This document shows, piece after piece, positions 57,601 to 62,399 of a stretch of 64,000 nt of DNA; the first letter of the stretch is position 1; every line of letters starts with the position of its first letter. The notes below the pieces were generated by a model. It saw only the letters and a list, made by a program, of their open reading frames with translations. It searched no databases and was not told the origin of the DNA. The position numbers and the translations under genes are program-made. Source of the DNA: Nilaparvata lugens (Eukaryota > Arthropoda > Insecta > Hemiptera > Delphacidae); the NCBI RefSeq assembly GCF_014356525.2, contig NC_052508.1, positions 64,876,917 to 64,940,916 of the forward strand. Reading direction: 5' to 3'.

Positions 57601-59699
57601 TCTTTGATGGGTCTCTTATATTTCATATTCGGCTCTTCTGTAATTATTTACCTATTTATGCCTTCTCATTCATAATTTGTATTGTTACTTTGTTCATTAG
57701 ACTAAGTAGAACTTGAAGAATATAGCCTTATTATTGTTGAGTCATTTCCATTTTTAAGATATTCTTATTTTCCTTATAATATCTTGAACAAGGAAACTTA
57801 TTCACTTGAATGTTTATAGTTACTTATTGTGTAGGAAAAACATATCGTCAAGCTAAAAATGTTCTTACTTGTCTATTTTGCAGGAAAGTTTGGGAAAGAT
57901 TCATCGATATTTGTAATACAAATAACAGTTTGTATGGCATCAAGTGGTCCTACTTGAAGAGCTTACTGGACGGCGTTGAGCTGAAGAAGACCTACACTTT
58001 GAACCCGCTGGCTCCAGAGTTTGTGCCTCGCCAGATGCAAACAGAAGCCTACATCAGGCTGCCTTCCATCCTGGGACCCTACGGAGCAGTGCCACACGGT
58101 ATGCGCTACCCGCCTCCATTTCTTCCGCCCGCTTCGATCTACCCAGTATCTCCCGTCTACTACCCTGCATATCAGCACCCCCCCGGCTCTTTCTTCCCGG
58201 GGGTGAGGCCTTCAGCGGCCCCCATCTACCCAGCAGGCAACGCCAGCCCTTGGGGCCTCAACTACCCTGCCATGATTTCGCCCAACAATGCCGCTGCAGC
58301 AGGACCGGCCAATGGCATGTTCCCGGCAGCCAACGGTTGGATTAAGAAGAAGCCCGACCCCTTGTCCCCACCGATTCGCAGAGAGGAGATCAGACCTCCA
58401 CCAGGGCTGGTTCCCCCTCCCTTGCCCGCCCAACAAAGGAATCCGGCTCCTCAGCCCATTTTCCCCCACCAGGTACTCCCCAGACCCTCCCCCACGAGTC
58501 CCAATTCCATTCTGGAATCGCAGCAAGCTATCCAGACTCAGCAACAGCAACCTTCACAACAACAGTTGCCCATGTCTCAGCAACAGTTTCTGAGAGCAAC
58601 AACTCCACTGCCCCAGTTCATAACTTCTCACCCACCTCCTCCGCAACCCCAGAAACATCATCCACTGATCATTGACCAGCCAAGACGGATAATGCCCAAC
58701 CTTCCTCCGCCCATCGAAAAACAGGAGCAAATTCAGTTTCTACAAAATGTTCACTTTCCTGAAAGGACGGTGAATGGAAATCTGTGTGGTCTCTCTTTAC
58801 CAGAGACACTCAATCTATCTGAGCTGTTGGAAACACAGACTATAAAACAGTTGGAGTTCTACACCCAGAACACTAGTAGAGTCGATAATTCTTTGAAAGG
58901 AGGTTTGGATAATTCGGGTAATTTCATTGAAATGATGGCGCATCAACCAAGGAAAGCTATCATTGCGTCGAATGCGGTTGTTCCCGATGTAATCAGAAGC
59001 ATTGAGGATATGTTCACAGACAAGCCAATCACAATCCTGCATCAGAACGGCCACATAGCGATGCCATTGGTTGAAAGCCAGCTGGCTCAGTCGCAACCAC
59101 AGGACCAATTGCACGCCGCGCAAGTCGCGCATATGTGGTATGAAAAGTCGTCTGCCGAGAGGCAGATGGCTAACAGAGACCTGGAAGCAACACTGTATCA
59201 ACAACATCTCCTCCAACAACAGCAACAGCAGATGGCTGCCCAGCAGCGCATCGAAAGACCGGATGACCTGTTTGAGTTGTGGGGCAACAACAACAGTTCC
59301 GTTAGCAACAACGTCCCATTGTACCGGCGACAACCGCAGAATCAACAACAACTACATCAACAACAACAGCATAGTGTTCTGGAAAACGGTGGCGACAATT
59401 ACCATCATTTGATTGATGAAGAGAGAAAGCCGCCGCAGATGAACAGCGCCAGCGCGTTTGCCGGCTACGCACAAGCCTATCAGCCCCATCAGCCGCAGCA
59501 TCATCTGTTTCAACAGGAGCACGAATCAGCTGATGAGATGTTGGCCAACATCCACCGGCAGACGACCTATGCCAGTGTGGTCCGCACCCAAAAGTCGGAA
59601 TCCTCCTCCCCTGTCGAGGAGAAAGGCGACCCGTTTGCGATTCTGAGGGAACTTGGAAATAAAACTACCCGAACGGGTCTTTATCATTATTTTGCTTAA
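20896..59699 (+). CDS. HELZ: HELZ orthologue: RNA-linked SF1 helicase with C2H2 and CCCH zinc fingers (18 exons)
   Basis: All 18 exons (listed separately) join with matching phases to 5418 bases, 1805 residues plus TAA. Order: helical TPR-like N-terminus (1-120), C2H2 finger (258-280), CCCH finger (309-328), a conserved middle region, then the Upf1-like core. The core shows Walker A GPFGTGKT (814-821), DEAA (942-945), GDHMQLSP (969-976), ENYR (1012-1015) and NTAITRAQ (1175-1182). A PAM2 motif ([11 protein letters not shown], about 1240-1250), a Pro/Gln-rich tail, and TYASVV plus an end in GLYHYFA follow. In vertebrates HELZ binds poly(A)-binding protein through PAM2 and works with CCR4-NOT in mRNA repression. 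Human HELZ is 1942 residues, so this copy looks complete. ATG 20896 opens the only frame matching the family N-terminus. Introns total about 33 kb and are rich in transposons. Cytoplasmic RNA role is inferred from family. Confidence 0.95.
21819..22034 (-). repeat. tRNA-derived SINE (minus orientation)
   Basis: Read on the minus strand it starts ATGGTCTAGTAGATAG, carries a polymerase III B-box GGTTCAAACCT, then the body GGTCACTCCCTTGCTATCGG and TCGGTCCCGGCT. The same body follows a B-box at 26055-26284 and recurs at about 56500. The tRNA-like head has no full cloverleaf. Confidence 0.85.
22035..23417. other. HELZ intron 1, remainder
   Basis: AT-rich, no further exon with family similarity. 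I see nothing else of note apart from the splice acceptor TATTTTTACAG before 23418. Confidence 0.5.
23418..23548 (+). CDS. HELZ: HELZ exon 2 (C2H2 finger)
   Basis: Residues 239-282. Acceptor TTTTTACAG; donor ACT/GTAAGT. Contains [20 protein letters not shown], then QSEAHQT: C-X2-C-X12-H-X5-H (Cys258, Cys261, His274, His280). The His spacing of five is that of U1-like and dsRNA-binding fingers rather than classical DNA-binding ones. Ends in phase 0. Confidence 0.9.
23664..24408. repeat. Palindromic MITE-like element, AGAGCTA type, long copy
   Basis: GAAGCTACGTTTACACTATG at one end and CATAGTGTAAACCTAGCTTA at the other. The interior is full of GCAGAGCTATATAGCTCTG words in both orientations. 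Relative of 1497-1714, sharing the segment TTACCGAAAATTTTGGATAG. It lies in HELZ intron 2. Confidence 0.75.
24409..25401. other. HELZ intron 2, middle
   Basis: AT-rich. The word CTCTTGAGCTAA(A/C)A recurs near 24415 and 24600. No exon-like segment was recognised. Confidence 0.4.
25402..25961. repeat. TA-flanked inverted-repeat element, about 560 bp
   Basis: Termini CAGAGTGTCCCATGAAAGGT and, inverted, TTTTGTGGGACACCTG, each flanked by TA. Inner inverted words include AAAAACGTCAAACAAA against TTTGTTTGACGTTTTT. It looks like a mariner/Tc1-type non-autonomous element. Confidence 0.8.
26055..26284 (+). repeat. tRNA-derived SINE (plus orientation)
   Basis: Contains a B-box GGGTTCAAACCCGCTC followed by the body GGCCACTCCCTTGTTATCGG, ATGGGCACGTTAA and GGTCCCGGC, as at 21819-22034. 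It ends before GAGACTACCCACCA. It resembles a tRNA 3' half only, so it is not called a tRNA gene. Confidence 0.85.
26382..26635 (+). CDS. HELZ: HELZ exon 3 (CCCH finger)
   Basis: Residues 283-366. Acceptor TGTGTGGCAG; donor AAAG/GTATTA, phase 2. Opens [17 protein letters not shown], the family block before the finger. Then Cys309-X8-Cys318-X5-Cys324-X3-His328 ([18 protein letters not shown]). Far more GC-rich than the flanking introns. Confidence 0.95.
26641..27030 (+). repeat. Polypyrimidine tract with (CTT)n core
   Basis: Starts five bases after the exon 3 donor. About 390 bases are almost all C and T, with about 20 uninterrupted CTT units at 26877-26935. Poly-Ser, poly-Phe, poly-Leu and poly-Glu frames arise from it and are not genes. 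Confidence 0.95.
27456..27653 (+). CDS. HELZ: HELZ exon 4
   Basis: Residues 367-432. Acceptor GCATTACAG; donor AAG/GTAGGT; phase 2 in and out. Encodes [20 protein letters not shown] and WNFTLLSN, then [14 protein letters not shown], part of the conserved region between the finger and the helicase. Confidence 0.93.
27654..29347. other. HELZ intron 4
   Basis: A 103-codon open frame at 27677-27988 has no family likeness and no acceptor-donor pair that keeps the HELZ frame, so I do not call it. The rest is AT-rich with nothing recognisable. Confidence 0.5.
29348..29624 (+). CDS. HELZ: HELZ exon 5
   Basis: Residues 433-525. Acceptor GTTTTGGCAG. Donor AAG/GTCGGT is weak but is the only choice that keeps phase 0 into exon 6. 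Encodes [20 protein letters not shown] and [19 protein letters not shown], a hallmark block of the family middle domain. Confidence 0.93.
29645..29676 (+). repeat. Terminal half of a CCGGTTGCACAA-type repeat
   Basis: GGCCCGGTTGCACAAAAGCC lies just past the exon 5 donor. The same terminus, inverted, occurs at about 34355-34375. No partner end was seen here. Confidence 0.5.
30559..30882. repeat. MITE-like element with AAGGYCWTYACACACC termini
   Basis: Left end AAGGCCTTCACACACCTGAG; right end, inverted, CTCTGGTGTGTAATGACCTT. Inner words GAAGACGTAGC and TACGTC recur in both orientations. Non-coding, in HELZ intron 5. Confidence 0.7.
31446..31640 (+). pseudogene. LINE reverse transcriptase C-terminal fragment
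   Basis: The frame reads [20 protein letters not shown] and [19 protein letters not shown], the tail of jockey/CR1-like ORF2 proteins (compare the tails at 18977 and 36446). Only the last ~60 codons remain. Same strand as HELZ, in intron 5. Confidence 0.7.
32166..32420 (+). CDS. HELZ: HELZ exon 6
   Basis: Residues 526-610. Acceptor GGTTACAG; donor CAG/GTTCGT; phase 0 both sides. Encodes [17 protein letters not shown], then [20 protein letters not shown], matching the family segment that leads into the helicase beta-barrel. Confidence 0.94.
32429..32905. repeat. Inverted-repeat flanked segment with a dispersed repeat inside
   Basis: TGAAAAACAAATAGAAATTG at the start is matched in inverse by CAATTTCTATTTGTGTTTTT at the end. 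Inside, CCTGGCTTCTCCAGCCACA is answered by GTGTGGCTGGTGAAGCCACG, and a dispersed repeat runs about 32635-32850 (GCAGGTAACCCGTGC). It starts nine bases past the exon 6 donor. Confidence 0.65.
32944..33140 (+). repeat. MITE family A, partial copy
   Basis: Starts GTGAGGTCCACGTTATAATG and keeps the CCGGTATATSTGAT word of the long family A copies. The right terminus is not found. Confidence 0.6.
33404..33711. repeat. Palindromic MITE, CCAGTTATAGAATAGACACG type
   Basis: Inverted arms ACACCAGTTATAGAATAGAC and GTCTATTCTATAACTGGT. The inner arms contain CGTGACGTCAGCATCGGATA and its inverse. A relative lies at 46306-46833. The 75-codon frame inside is by-product. Confidence 0.85.
34025..34241 (+). CDS. 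HELZ: HELZ exon 7
   Basis: Residues 611-682. Acceptor TTTGACAG; donor ACTG/GTAAGA, phase 1. Encodes [18 protein letters not shown], then [20 protein letters not shown] and [11 protein letters not shown], matching the family block before the helicase core. Confidence 0.94.
34246..34375. repeat. Hairpin-forming inverted repeat at the exon 7 donor
   Basis: The left arm TTTAACCGTGATTAATTTCA runs on to GAACCAATCAGAGAA. The right arm is its inverse (TTCTCTGATTGGTTC, then ATTAATCACGGTCAAG). Loop of about 15 bases. It begins a few bases after the GTAAGA donor and ends in the CCGGTTGCACAA-type terminus. Confidence 0.8.
34376..35171. other. HELZ intron 7, remainder
   Basis: Contains a (TTTA)n run near 34450 and the tail word AACAGGCTTATGCCCAAAAC shared with 2975 and 35385. 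Otherwise AT-rich with nothing recognised. Confidence 0.45.
35172..35308 (+). CDS. HELZ: HELZ exon 8
   Basis: Residues 683-728. Acceptor TTTTATAG; donor AAA/GTGAGT; ends in phase 0. Encodes [20 protein letters not shown], then [10 protein letters not shown], part of the beta-rich domain before the ATPase core. Confidence 0.93.
35461..35805. repeat. MITE with GCCGTTTTTACAC termini and inner palindrome
   Basis: Left end GCCGTTTTTACACTTACCGA; right end, inverted, GTGAGTGTGAAAACGGC. Inside, GTGACGTCAGCACAGGTAGG is matched by CCTACCTGTGCTGACGTCAC, so two nested inverted repeats are present. Confidence 0.8.
35873..36116 (+). repeat. Tandem duplication, about 120-bp units
   Basis: Two successive copies share ATCTGAATCTTTATGAGACT, TGAAGAAGGAACAGA and CTTTGTTTCTAAA, with small indels. 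Confidence 0.85.
36350..39200 (-). mobile_element. Jockey/CR1-like LINE remnant (ORF2: endonuclease + reverse transcriptase), antisense to HELZ
   Basis: Minus-strand frames in order: apurinic-type endonuclease (from about 39187; [24 protein letters not shown]), a linker (38305-37946), reverse transcriptase (37943-37188; [64 protein letters not shown]), thumb (about 37092-36778) and tail (36739-36446; [16 protein letters not shown]). The frames are broken in several places. The N-terminal part of the endonuclease and ORF1 are missing, as in 5'-truncated LINE copies. It fills much of HELZ intron 8 in antisense, where its own signals should not disturb HELZ splicing. Confidence 0.9.
39201..39950. 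other. HELZ intron 8, 3' part
   Basis: AT-rich. The word CATTTGCCCAG(G/A)GCGCCA at about 39670 also occurs at about 36207 on the other side of the LINE, so the LINE may lie between two copies of an older repeat. Confidence 0.4.
39951..40099 (+). CDS. HELZ: HELZ exon 9
   Basis: Residues 729-777. Acceptor CATTTTCAG; donor AAAG/GTAATT, phase 2. Encodes [20 protein letters not shown] and PNIPWTPQ, a highly typical family stretch. Confidence 0.95.
40893..40999 (+). CDS. HELZ: HELZ exon 10 (lead-in to Walker A)
   Basis: Residues 778-813. Acceptor TTGAAG is weak (few pyrimidines) but the joined frame is exact. Encodes [20 protein letters not shown], the SF1 Q-motif region, then PLPPILIIG. Donor ATAG/GTAAAC, phase 1, splits the first Gly of Walker A. 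Confidence 0.93.
41000..42065. other. HELZ intron 10, first part
   Basis: AT-rich. The open frame at 41103-41357 is hydrophobic and low in complexity, without splice context or family likeness. Nothing else seen. Confidence 0.45.
42066..42633. repeat. MITE family A, long copy with internal duplication
   Basis: AGTGATGTCCACATTATAAT at the left and ATTATAACGTGGCCTCACTA at the right. The inner segment (AATATTCAATCTCAAT to AATCGGCAACACTGTATCTT) occurs twice, near 42190-42370 and 42410-42600. Confidence 0.85.
42959..43185 (+). CDS. HELZ: HELZ exon 11 (Walker A and motif Ia)
   Basis: Residues 814-889. Acceptor CATTTCAG; donor AAG/GTTGGT; ends in phase 0. [15 protein letters not shown] is motif [20 protein letters not shown] is motif Ia in the HELZ form. 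This exon carries the ATP-binding loop. Confidence 0.97.
43253..44092. repeat. MITE family A, long copy
   Basis: CTATAGAAAGGTCCAGGTTA at one end and ATTATAACGTGGACCTCACT at the other, about 840 bases. It lies directly beside the short copy at 44095. Confidence 0.75.
44095..44297. repeat. MITE family A, short copy lacking the left terminus
   Basis: Starts CTATAGTGACAGTATTTGAT, so the GAGGTCCAC part is deleted, and ends GTGGACCTCACTATAG. The body matches 14576 and 18597 closely. Confidence 0.85.
44298..45005 (-). pseudogene. LINE reverse transcriptase 3' fragment, antisense to HELZ
   Basis: Minus-strand frame reads [10 protein letters not shown], then [20 protein letters not shown], then [20 protein letters not shown] and [19 protein letters not shown]. 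This is the thumb and tail of a LINE ORF2 of the LGxxI-WTL type. The end is frameshifted ([15 protein letters not shown] in another frame). A different clade from the element at 36350. Confidence 0.85.
45006..45744. other. HELZ intron 11, AT-rich part
   Basis: Simple (AATA)n runs near 45350-45390. No coding likeness. Confidence 0.4.
45745..45890. repeat. MITE family A terminal fragments
   Basis: CTATAGTGAGGTCTACATTA at 45745, and again GTGAGGTCTACATTAT at about 45867. Short isolated ends only. Confidence 0.6.
45935..46243 (+). repeat. Tandem duplication, about 155-bp units
   Basis: Two successive copies share AGCTTAAACAATAGCTGACT, GATGCCCGGTTGCAGAG and TCAAAGTAAACTATAGCTCC. Each carries the CCCGGTTGCAGAG terminus, answered in inverse at about 47869-47884, so the second unit may be the left end of a composite element reaching 47884. 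Confidence 0.8.
46306..46833. repeat. Palindromic MITE, CCAGTTATAGAATAGACACG type, with duplication
   Basis: Related to 33404-33711: AGACCAGTTCTAGAATAGAC at the left and TATACTATAACTGGTCTAAG at the right. An inner block of about 145 bases (CGTGACGTCAGCATCGTATA onward) is duplicated. Confidence 0.8.
46993..47531 (+). repeat. About 540-bp dispersed element, copy 1 (direct)
   Basis: Runs from TCCTACAGTTACGTTGAAAA to TAGTTGCACAAATAACTATT. The same element in opposite orientation is at 51051-51591. It contains GCCCTCGCCTACGGCTCGGG and has no open frame. Confidence 0.9.
48010..48142 (+). CDS. HELZ: HELZ exon 12
   Basis: Residues 890-933. Acceptor is a long T run then GCAG; donor AAAG/GTAATT, phase 1. 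Encodes [20 protein letters not shown], then [17 protein letters not shown], the segment before motif II. Confidence 0.95.
48225..48888 (+). repeat. Interspersed repeat (copy 2 of the element at 1-486) with inverted-repeat head
   Basis: Starts with GCCGTCAGGCTCGCTTCGCT, answered in inverse at about 48400-48440. The body then matches 1-486 and the GTGA/GTCA tract is at 48820-48865. It lies in HELZ intron 12. Confidence 0.8.
48937..48986. repeat. Short perfect hairpin
   Basis: AAAATCTTTTGAAAGAG is followed after a short loop by CTCTTTCAAAAGATTTT. Confidence 0.8.
49228..49346 (+). CDS. HELZ: HELZ exon 13 (motif II DEAA and motif III)
   Basis: Residues 934-973. Acceptor TTGATTAG; donor CAG/GTAACT; ends in phase 0. 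[20 protein letters not shown] is the Walker B motif in its DEAA form. [10 protein letters not shown] is motif III. Confidence 0.97.
49768..50395 (+). repeat. 314-bp tandem duplication
   Basis: Two adjacent units (49768-50081 and 50082-50395) look identical by eye, each starting GAATCAATAAAGAATCAATC and ending AATAAACAATATAAATAT. No divergence suggests a recent event or an assembly error. Confidence 0.92.
51051..51591 (-). repeat. About 540-bp dispersed element, copy 2 (inverted)
   Basis: Reverse-complement copy of 46993-47531 with few differences. The pair encloses HELZ exons 12 and 13. An ORF on it is a by-product. Confidence 0.9.
52009..52155 (+). CDS. HELZ: HELZ exon 14 (motif IV region)
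   Basis: Residues 974-1022. Acceptor TATTTTTCAG; donor CGG/GTAATT; phase 0 both sides. Begins [20 protein letters not shown] and ends [14 protein letters not shown], where ENYR holds the arginine of the SF1 core. Confidence 0.96.
52641..52787 (+). CDS. HELZ: HELZ exon 15
   Basis: Residues 1023-1071. Acceptor ATGTTTCAG; donor GAG/GTTAGT; phase 0. Encodes [20 protein letters not shown], then [20 protein letters not shown], as in all family members. Confidence 0.96.
52838..53632. repeat. MITE with TTA target duplication, about 795 bp
   Basis: GGGCCAGTTGCACGAACGTC at the left and ACGTACGTGCAACTGGCCC at the right, each flanked by TTA (52835-52837 and 53633-53635). The interior repeats AACTAACC/GGTTAGTT words. 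PIF/Harbinger-like by its target site. Confidence 0.88.
53743..54015. repeat. MITE family B copy with inverted core
   Basis: Ends match family B (GCATAGAAAAAAATTGCATA and ATGGTATCTTTTCTATATGC). The core with GTGCCGTTCTTACACTCTCA is in the opposite orientation to that in 56712-57004. A stray end fragment is at about 54080-54104. Confidence 0.75.
54196..54379 (+). CDS. HELZ: HELZ exon 16 (motif V region)
   Basis: Residues 1072-1132. Acceptor GTATACAG; donor CAAG/GTGTGC, phase 1. Encodes [20 protein letters not shown], then [20 protein letters not shown] and SVERVLNVQ. Confidence 0.95.
54380..55335. other. HELZ intron 16
   Basis: AT-rich. A (TTTA)n run near 54930 followed by ATGGAGACAACGGGTTTCCC looks like a LINE tail. 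No exon was recognised. Confidence 0.4.
55336..55540 (+). CDS. HELZ: HELZ exon 17 (motifs V-VI)
   Basis: Residues 1133-1200. Acceptor TTTTTCAG; donor GCAG/GTATTT, phase 2. Encodes [17 protein letters not shown], then [20 protein letters not shown], the arginine-finger motif VI of SF1 helicases. Confidence 0.96.
55629..56709. mobile_element. Head-to-head mariner-derived foldback, with a SINE inside one arm
   Basis: Ends TACAGGGTGGGGCAGAGCCG and, inverted, CGGCTCTGCCCCACTCTGTA, with TA flanks. Each arm keeps the C-terminal part of a mariner transposase. On the minus strand (56013-55765) and on the plus strand (56129-56353) frames read [12 protein letters not shown](Y/F)F, then [20 protein letters not shown]. 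That block holds the last catalytic Asp of the DD34D triad. The first two acidic residues and the DNA-binding domain are absent. The copies point away from a centre near 56030. Dead transposase, in HELZ intron 17. Confidence 0.85.
56499..56667 (+). repeat. SINE fragment inserted in the foldback arm
   Basis: Body GGCCACTCCCGTGTTTCGGA, GGACACGTTAAG and TCGGTCCCGGCT as in the other SINEs; the tRNA head is absent. It is bounded by AACACTTCCAA on both sides, an 11-bp target duplication. Confidence 0.8.
56712..57004. repeat. MITE family B, full copy
   Basis: TAACCATAGCAAAACGTTAG at the left and ATGCTATCTTTTATCTATGA at the right, with the shared core GTGTAAGAACGGCACGTTAT. It sits almost against the foldback end. 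Confidence 0.85.
57046..57180. repeat. Small palindromic element
   Basis: GTGGCCACTAACGACAGGAC is answered by TATGTCGTTAGTGGCCAT. Inner words GTGTTGAACATGTG and CACACATGCTCG lie in the loop. Confidence 0.7.
57486..57585. repeat. Perfect 40-bp-arm hairpin
   Basis: Arms 57486-57525 and 57546-57585 are exact reverse complements (AACAATATAAAAATCTTGAA and so on), with a 20-base loop. It lies in HELZ intron 17, 300 bases before exon 18. Confidence 0.92.
57884..59699 (+). CDS. HELZ: HELZ exon 18 (PAM2, Pro/Gln-rich tail, stop)
   Basis: Residues 1201-1805. Acceptor CTATTTTGCAG. Opens [19 protein letters not shown], then [12 protein letters not shown] (PAM2, which binds the MLLE domain of poly(A)-binding protein). 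A Pro/Tyr-rich stretch (1280-1360), several Gln runs coded by mixed [16 protein letters not shown] near the end, and [10 protein letters not shown]...GLYHYFA follow; the last matches the conserved family terminus. TAA at 59697-59699. The low-complexity middle is expected to be disordered. Confidence 0.96.
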
Positions 59700-60171
59700 G
59701 TTATAAACATATTATATATTCGTAGTGGGATAAATGTAGATGTGCATTCAGTATTTTATTAGCACAAGCTAGATGGAAATTAGAAATATTTCAGTCATAT
59801 TACGTTTCCTGGTAATTACTCTATATCTTGTCAAAATCTTCATTCAAACTGTCCTTTTAAATGTTCATCAAATTCATTTATAATAATATATGTCTTATCT
59901 ACAATAATGTCTATTCTTTACCATTTATTGGAGTGTAATGGTGACTCAGGTAGTACCCGCATAAATGTTTGTAGTCAATGGCTACATGTCCTCAATATAA
60001 GCTCTTCAAATAATGTCAAGTTATTCTTCATTCAATTCTGCATAACTGCAGTAATGTGAAAAAAGTTATTGATTAGCCCTATCATTTTGAAAATTTGATT
60101 TTTCTTTGTAAATAATACCCCATACTCGCGATTAGATTCATCTATAAAATAGATATTTATTTTTGAATAAA
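59700..60171 (+). other. HELZ: HELZ 3' UTR (inferred)
   Basis: AT-rich, no frame. AATAAA at 60166-60171 is a candidate polyadenylation signal; other A/T-rich signals farther on are possible. Confidence 0.4.
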
Positions 60172-61537
60172 TGAATTGAATTTATCTTTACTGTATTTGA
60201 ATTATTTCAACTTTTAAAAGTCAAGTTGTCTTTTCAAATAGTAAAGTTGATCTTGTGCGTATCATGTTTTTCATATCTACAATTGATCAGAAGATCACAG
60301 CTTTTTGTTTATAATGAATTTGAAATTTTTTTGATTTCCAAGATCTTCATGATGAAAAAATTATAAATTGAGAATTTTGCCAATTCTCAATTCTTTTGTT
60401 ATATTTATTTGATTATTATAATAATCTCCAGCTTATTCTTCTTCAATTTTCAATGAAATTATTGTCGTGTAATCCATACTCTGAGTATTTAAAAATATCA
60501 CTATATATCAAACTAGTGTGTCAGTCTAAATGGTGGAAAAATAGTTGTTATTTTATTGTAGTCATTGGAAATGGGCACAATTTCGTTATTTACTGCAACA
60601 TGTTAGTGGATATAGATTCGTAGTTAATTAATATAACTGGAGTGTGTCGGGTAAATAATTTGCGCAGTTATAGCTATTTATCATAACATTTAATAGAAAC
60701 CACTTGAAATTAGGATAAATTTGTGATCTGAAACAATGTGAAAGTCCAGTATTTAATCTTGTAATGTAACAGTGAATTCACCGTATATTATATAATATAT
60801 ATTTATACTGAAATGTTTCAACTTAAATTATTAATAGAGTTTGATCTTATCTCATTAATTCAATTAATTATTATGTACGTAAAGTTGTTAATTTTGATTA
60901 CTGAATTTATTACAAGTGCATAACATCGTATAAATGATTTTGGTTAATGAAAGTTGCAAAATGCAATAGAAATAGAATTATTTGACAGTTAACATAGATT
61001 CCTCTATGACTGAATATTTCTAATAGAATGGAAGATCAAGTATATTATATATCATTATTATAATAGTGTAGCATGTCTAGATTATATAAAAAAAATGTTG
61101 AAAATTTATAAAAAATTTGAAAAATATAAATACAAAAACTAAGCTCTTTGTCTATATTATATCACGAAAAAAATTGAAAAAATATTATCATTTTGTATTC
61201 ATATTACATTAAAATATAGAGATTGAAAATATATATTCATTAGTATTATAGATGTTATATATAATGTGAAGTAAGCATTTGTACGTATATGAATGGATTG
61301 TAATATAATTATATCGTATATCAGAGGAAATCAGTTTTTTCATTTTATCCAGTGTTGCTAATTATAATTATAGTATATTCCCTATTAGGAAGGTTGATAT
61401 CTATGAAATTATGAAAGTAAGGTTATAAATAGGATTTTGACAATGATCTTTTTGATAAAAAAATACGAATGGCAAAAACAGTTTAGTTTTGAAGATCATC
61501 TCACAAGTTTCAATTTTTCTAATAAAAAATGAGATCA
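60172..61537. other. Intergenic, tail-to-tail between HELZ and the kinesin-like gene
   Basis: Very AT-rich, without repeats or frames of note. It should contain the 3' UTR of the minus-strand gene just below 61538. Confidence 0.45.
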
Positions 61538-62393
61538 TTAGTTGTTAATTTCTTCCAAAATCCTCGTCGTTCGAGGTATTCCAGTATTAGCCTTTCCTAT
61601 TTTAGACTCTTTTACGTTCTCCTTTTCCTTAAAAGTTTGTATTTGACTTTGCGGACGCAACCCAATAGTACTTGGGACTGTGTCAACATAATCAATTTCG
61701 ATTCCAGCCTCTTCTGTGATCTTCAGTATATCTTCTCTCTTTGGGGTGTCACCTGAAGCTGGTGTCACAAGTAGTTTATTTTTCAAGAAATTCGTCAAGC
61801 TTGAACTGAACGAGTCAAAACCATCTTTGATTTCTTGTTTGGACATTTCTTTCAAAGTGCTGTTGTGCTCTTTCATCATATTAACTAGCTCTTCGGCGCT
61901 TTTCTGCGCCAACATTTGTATTGCAGTCAGTTTTTCTTCAAACTCGTGCAATTTGTTAGCCACTGAATTGACCAGCAACTTTGTCTCTTCGTTTGCAGCA
62001 GTCAATTCACACAAATCAGAATTTCCATCACTTACAATGGAAGAAATCATCTGAGAAGAGGAAGAAATCGTGTCAGCCTGTGAGCTCGTAAACAATTTCA
62101 GCTTTTCTGCTATACCACGTCTGTAGCAAACAATATCCTCCATGCACAGTGATCGCCCATCATCGATTTGAGTTTCATATTCTTGACATAGCCGCTGAAC
62201 CTCTTCGATTTTCTCCTTACTATGCCTTTCAGCATCTATCATTTCTCCAAAACTAGCCATTTTTTCTTCCATGAAAGAGGAGAAGTTGGTGAAACTTCCA
62301 ATCAGACACTTTTCTTTCTCATCCAGAGAACTATTTTGTGTAACCAAGTCAATGTATAGCTGTCTCTTTCTTTTTTTTAACATTTTTATTGCC
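61538..62393 (-). CDS. Coiled-coil C-terminal coding segment, kinesin-5 (KIF11/Klp61F)-like tail
   Basis: Open frame to TAA (61540-61538). Its first ATG at 62383 gives 281 residues, but the frame is open upstream to the LINE junction. Acidic and Ser-rich with heptad-like helices (MDVxxx-type spacing in KLHEFEEKLTAIQMLAQKSA) and a BimC-box-like SGDTPKRED near residues 210-218, followed by a basic FKEKENVKESKIGK end. In kinesin-5 the BimC box Thr is a Cdk1 site for spindle loading. The assignment rests on that motif, length and composition, so it is moderate. The coding sequence upstream resumes at 63827 beyond a LINE insertion. Other coiled-coil proteins remain possible. Confidence 0.5.
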
Positions 62394-62399
62394 CATAAA

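Noticed and set aside
58212..59412. Several 100+ codon frames in other phases over HELZ exon 18
   Set aside because: Shadows of a GC-richer Pro/Gln coding exon; only the HELZ phase continues the upstream exons and family ends.
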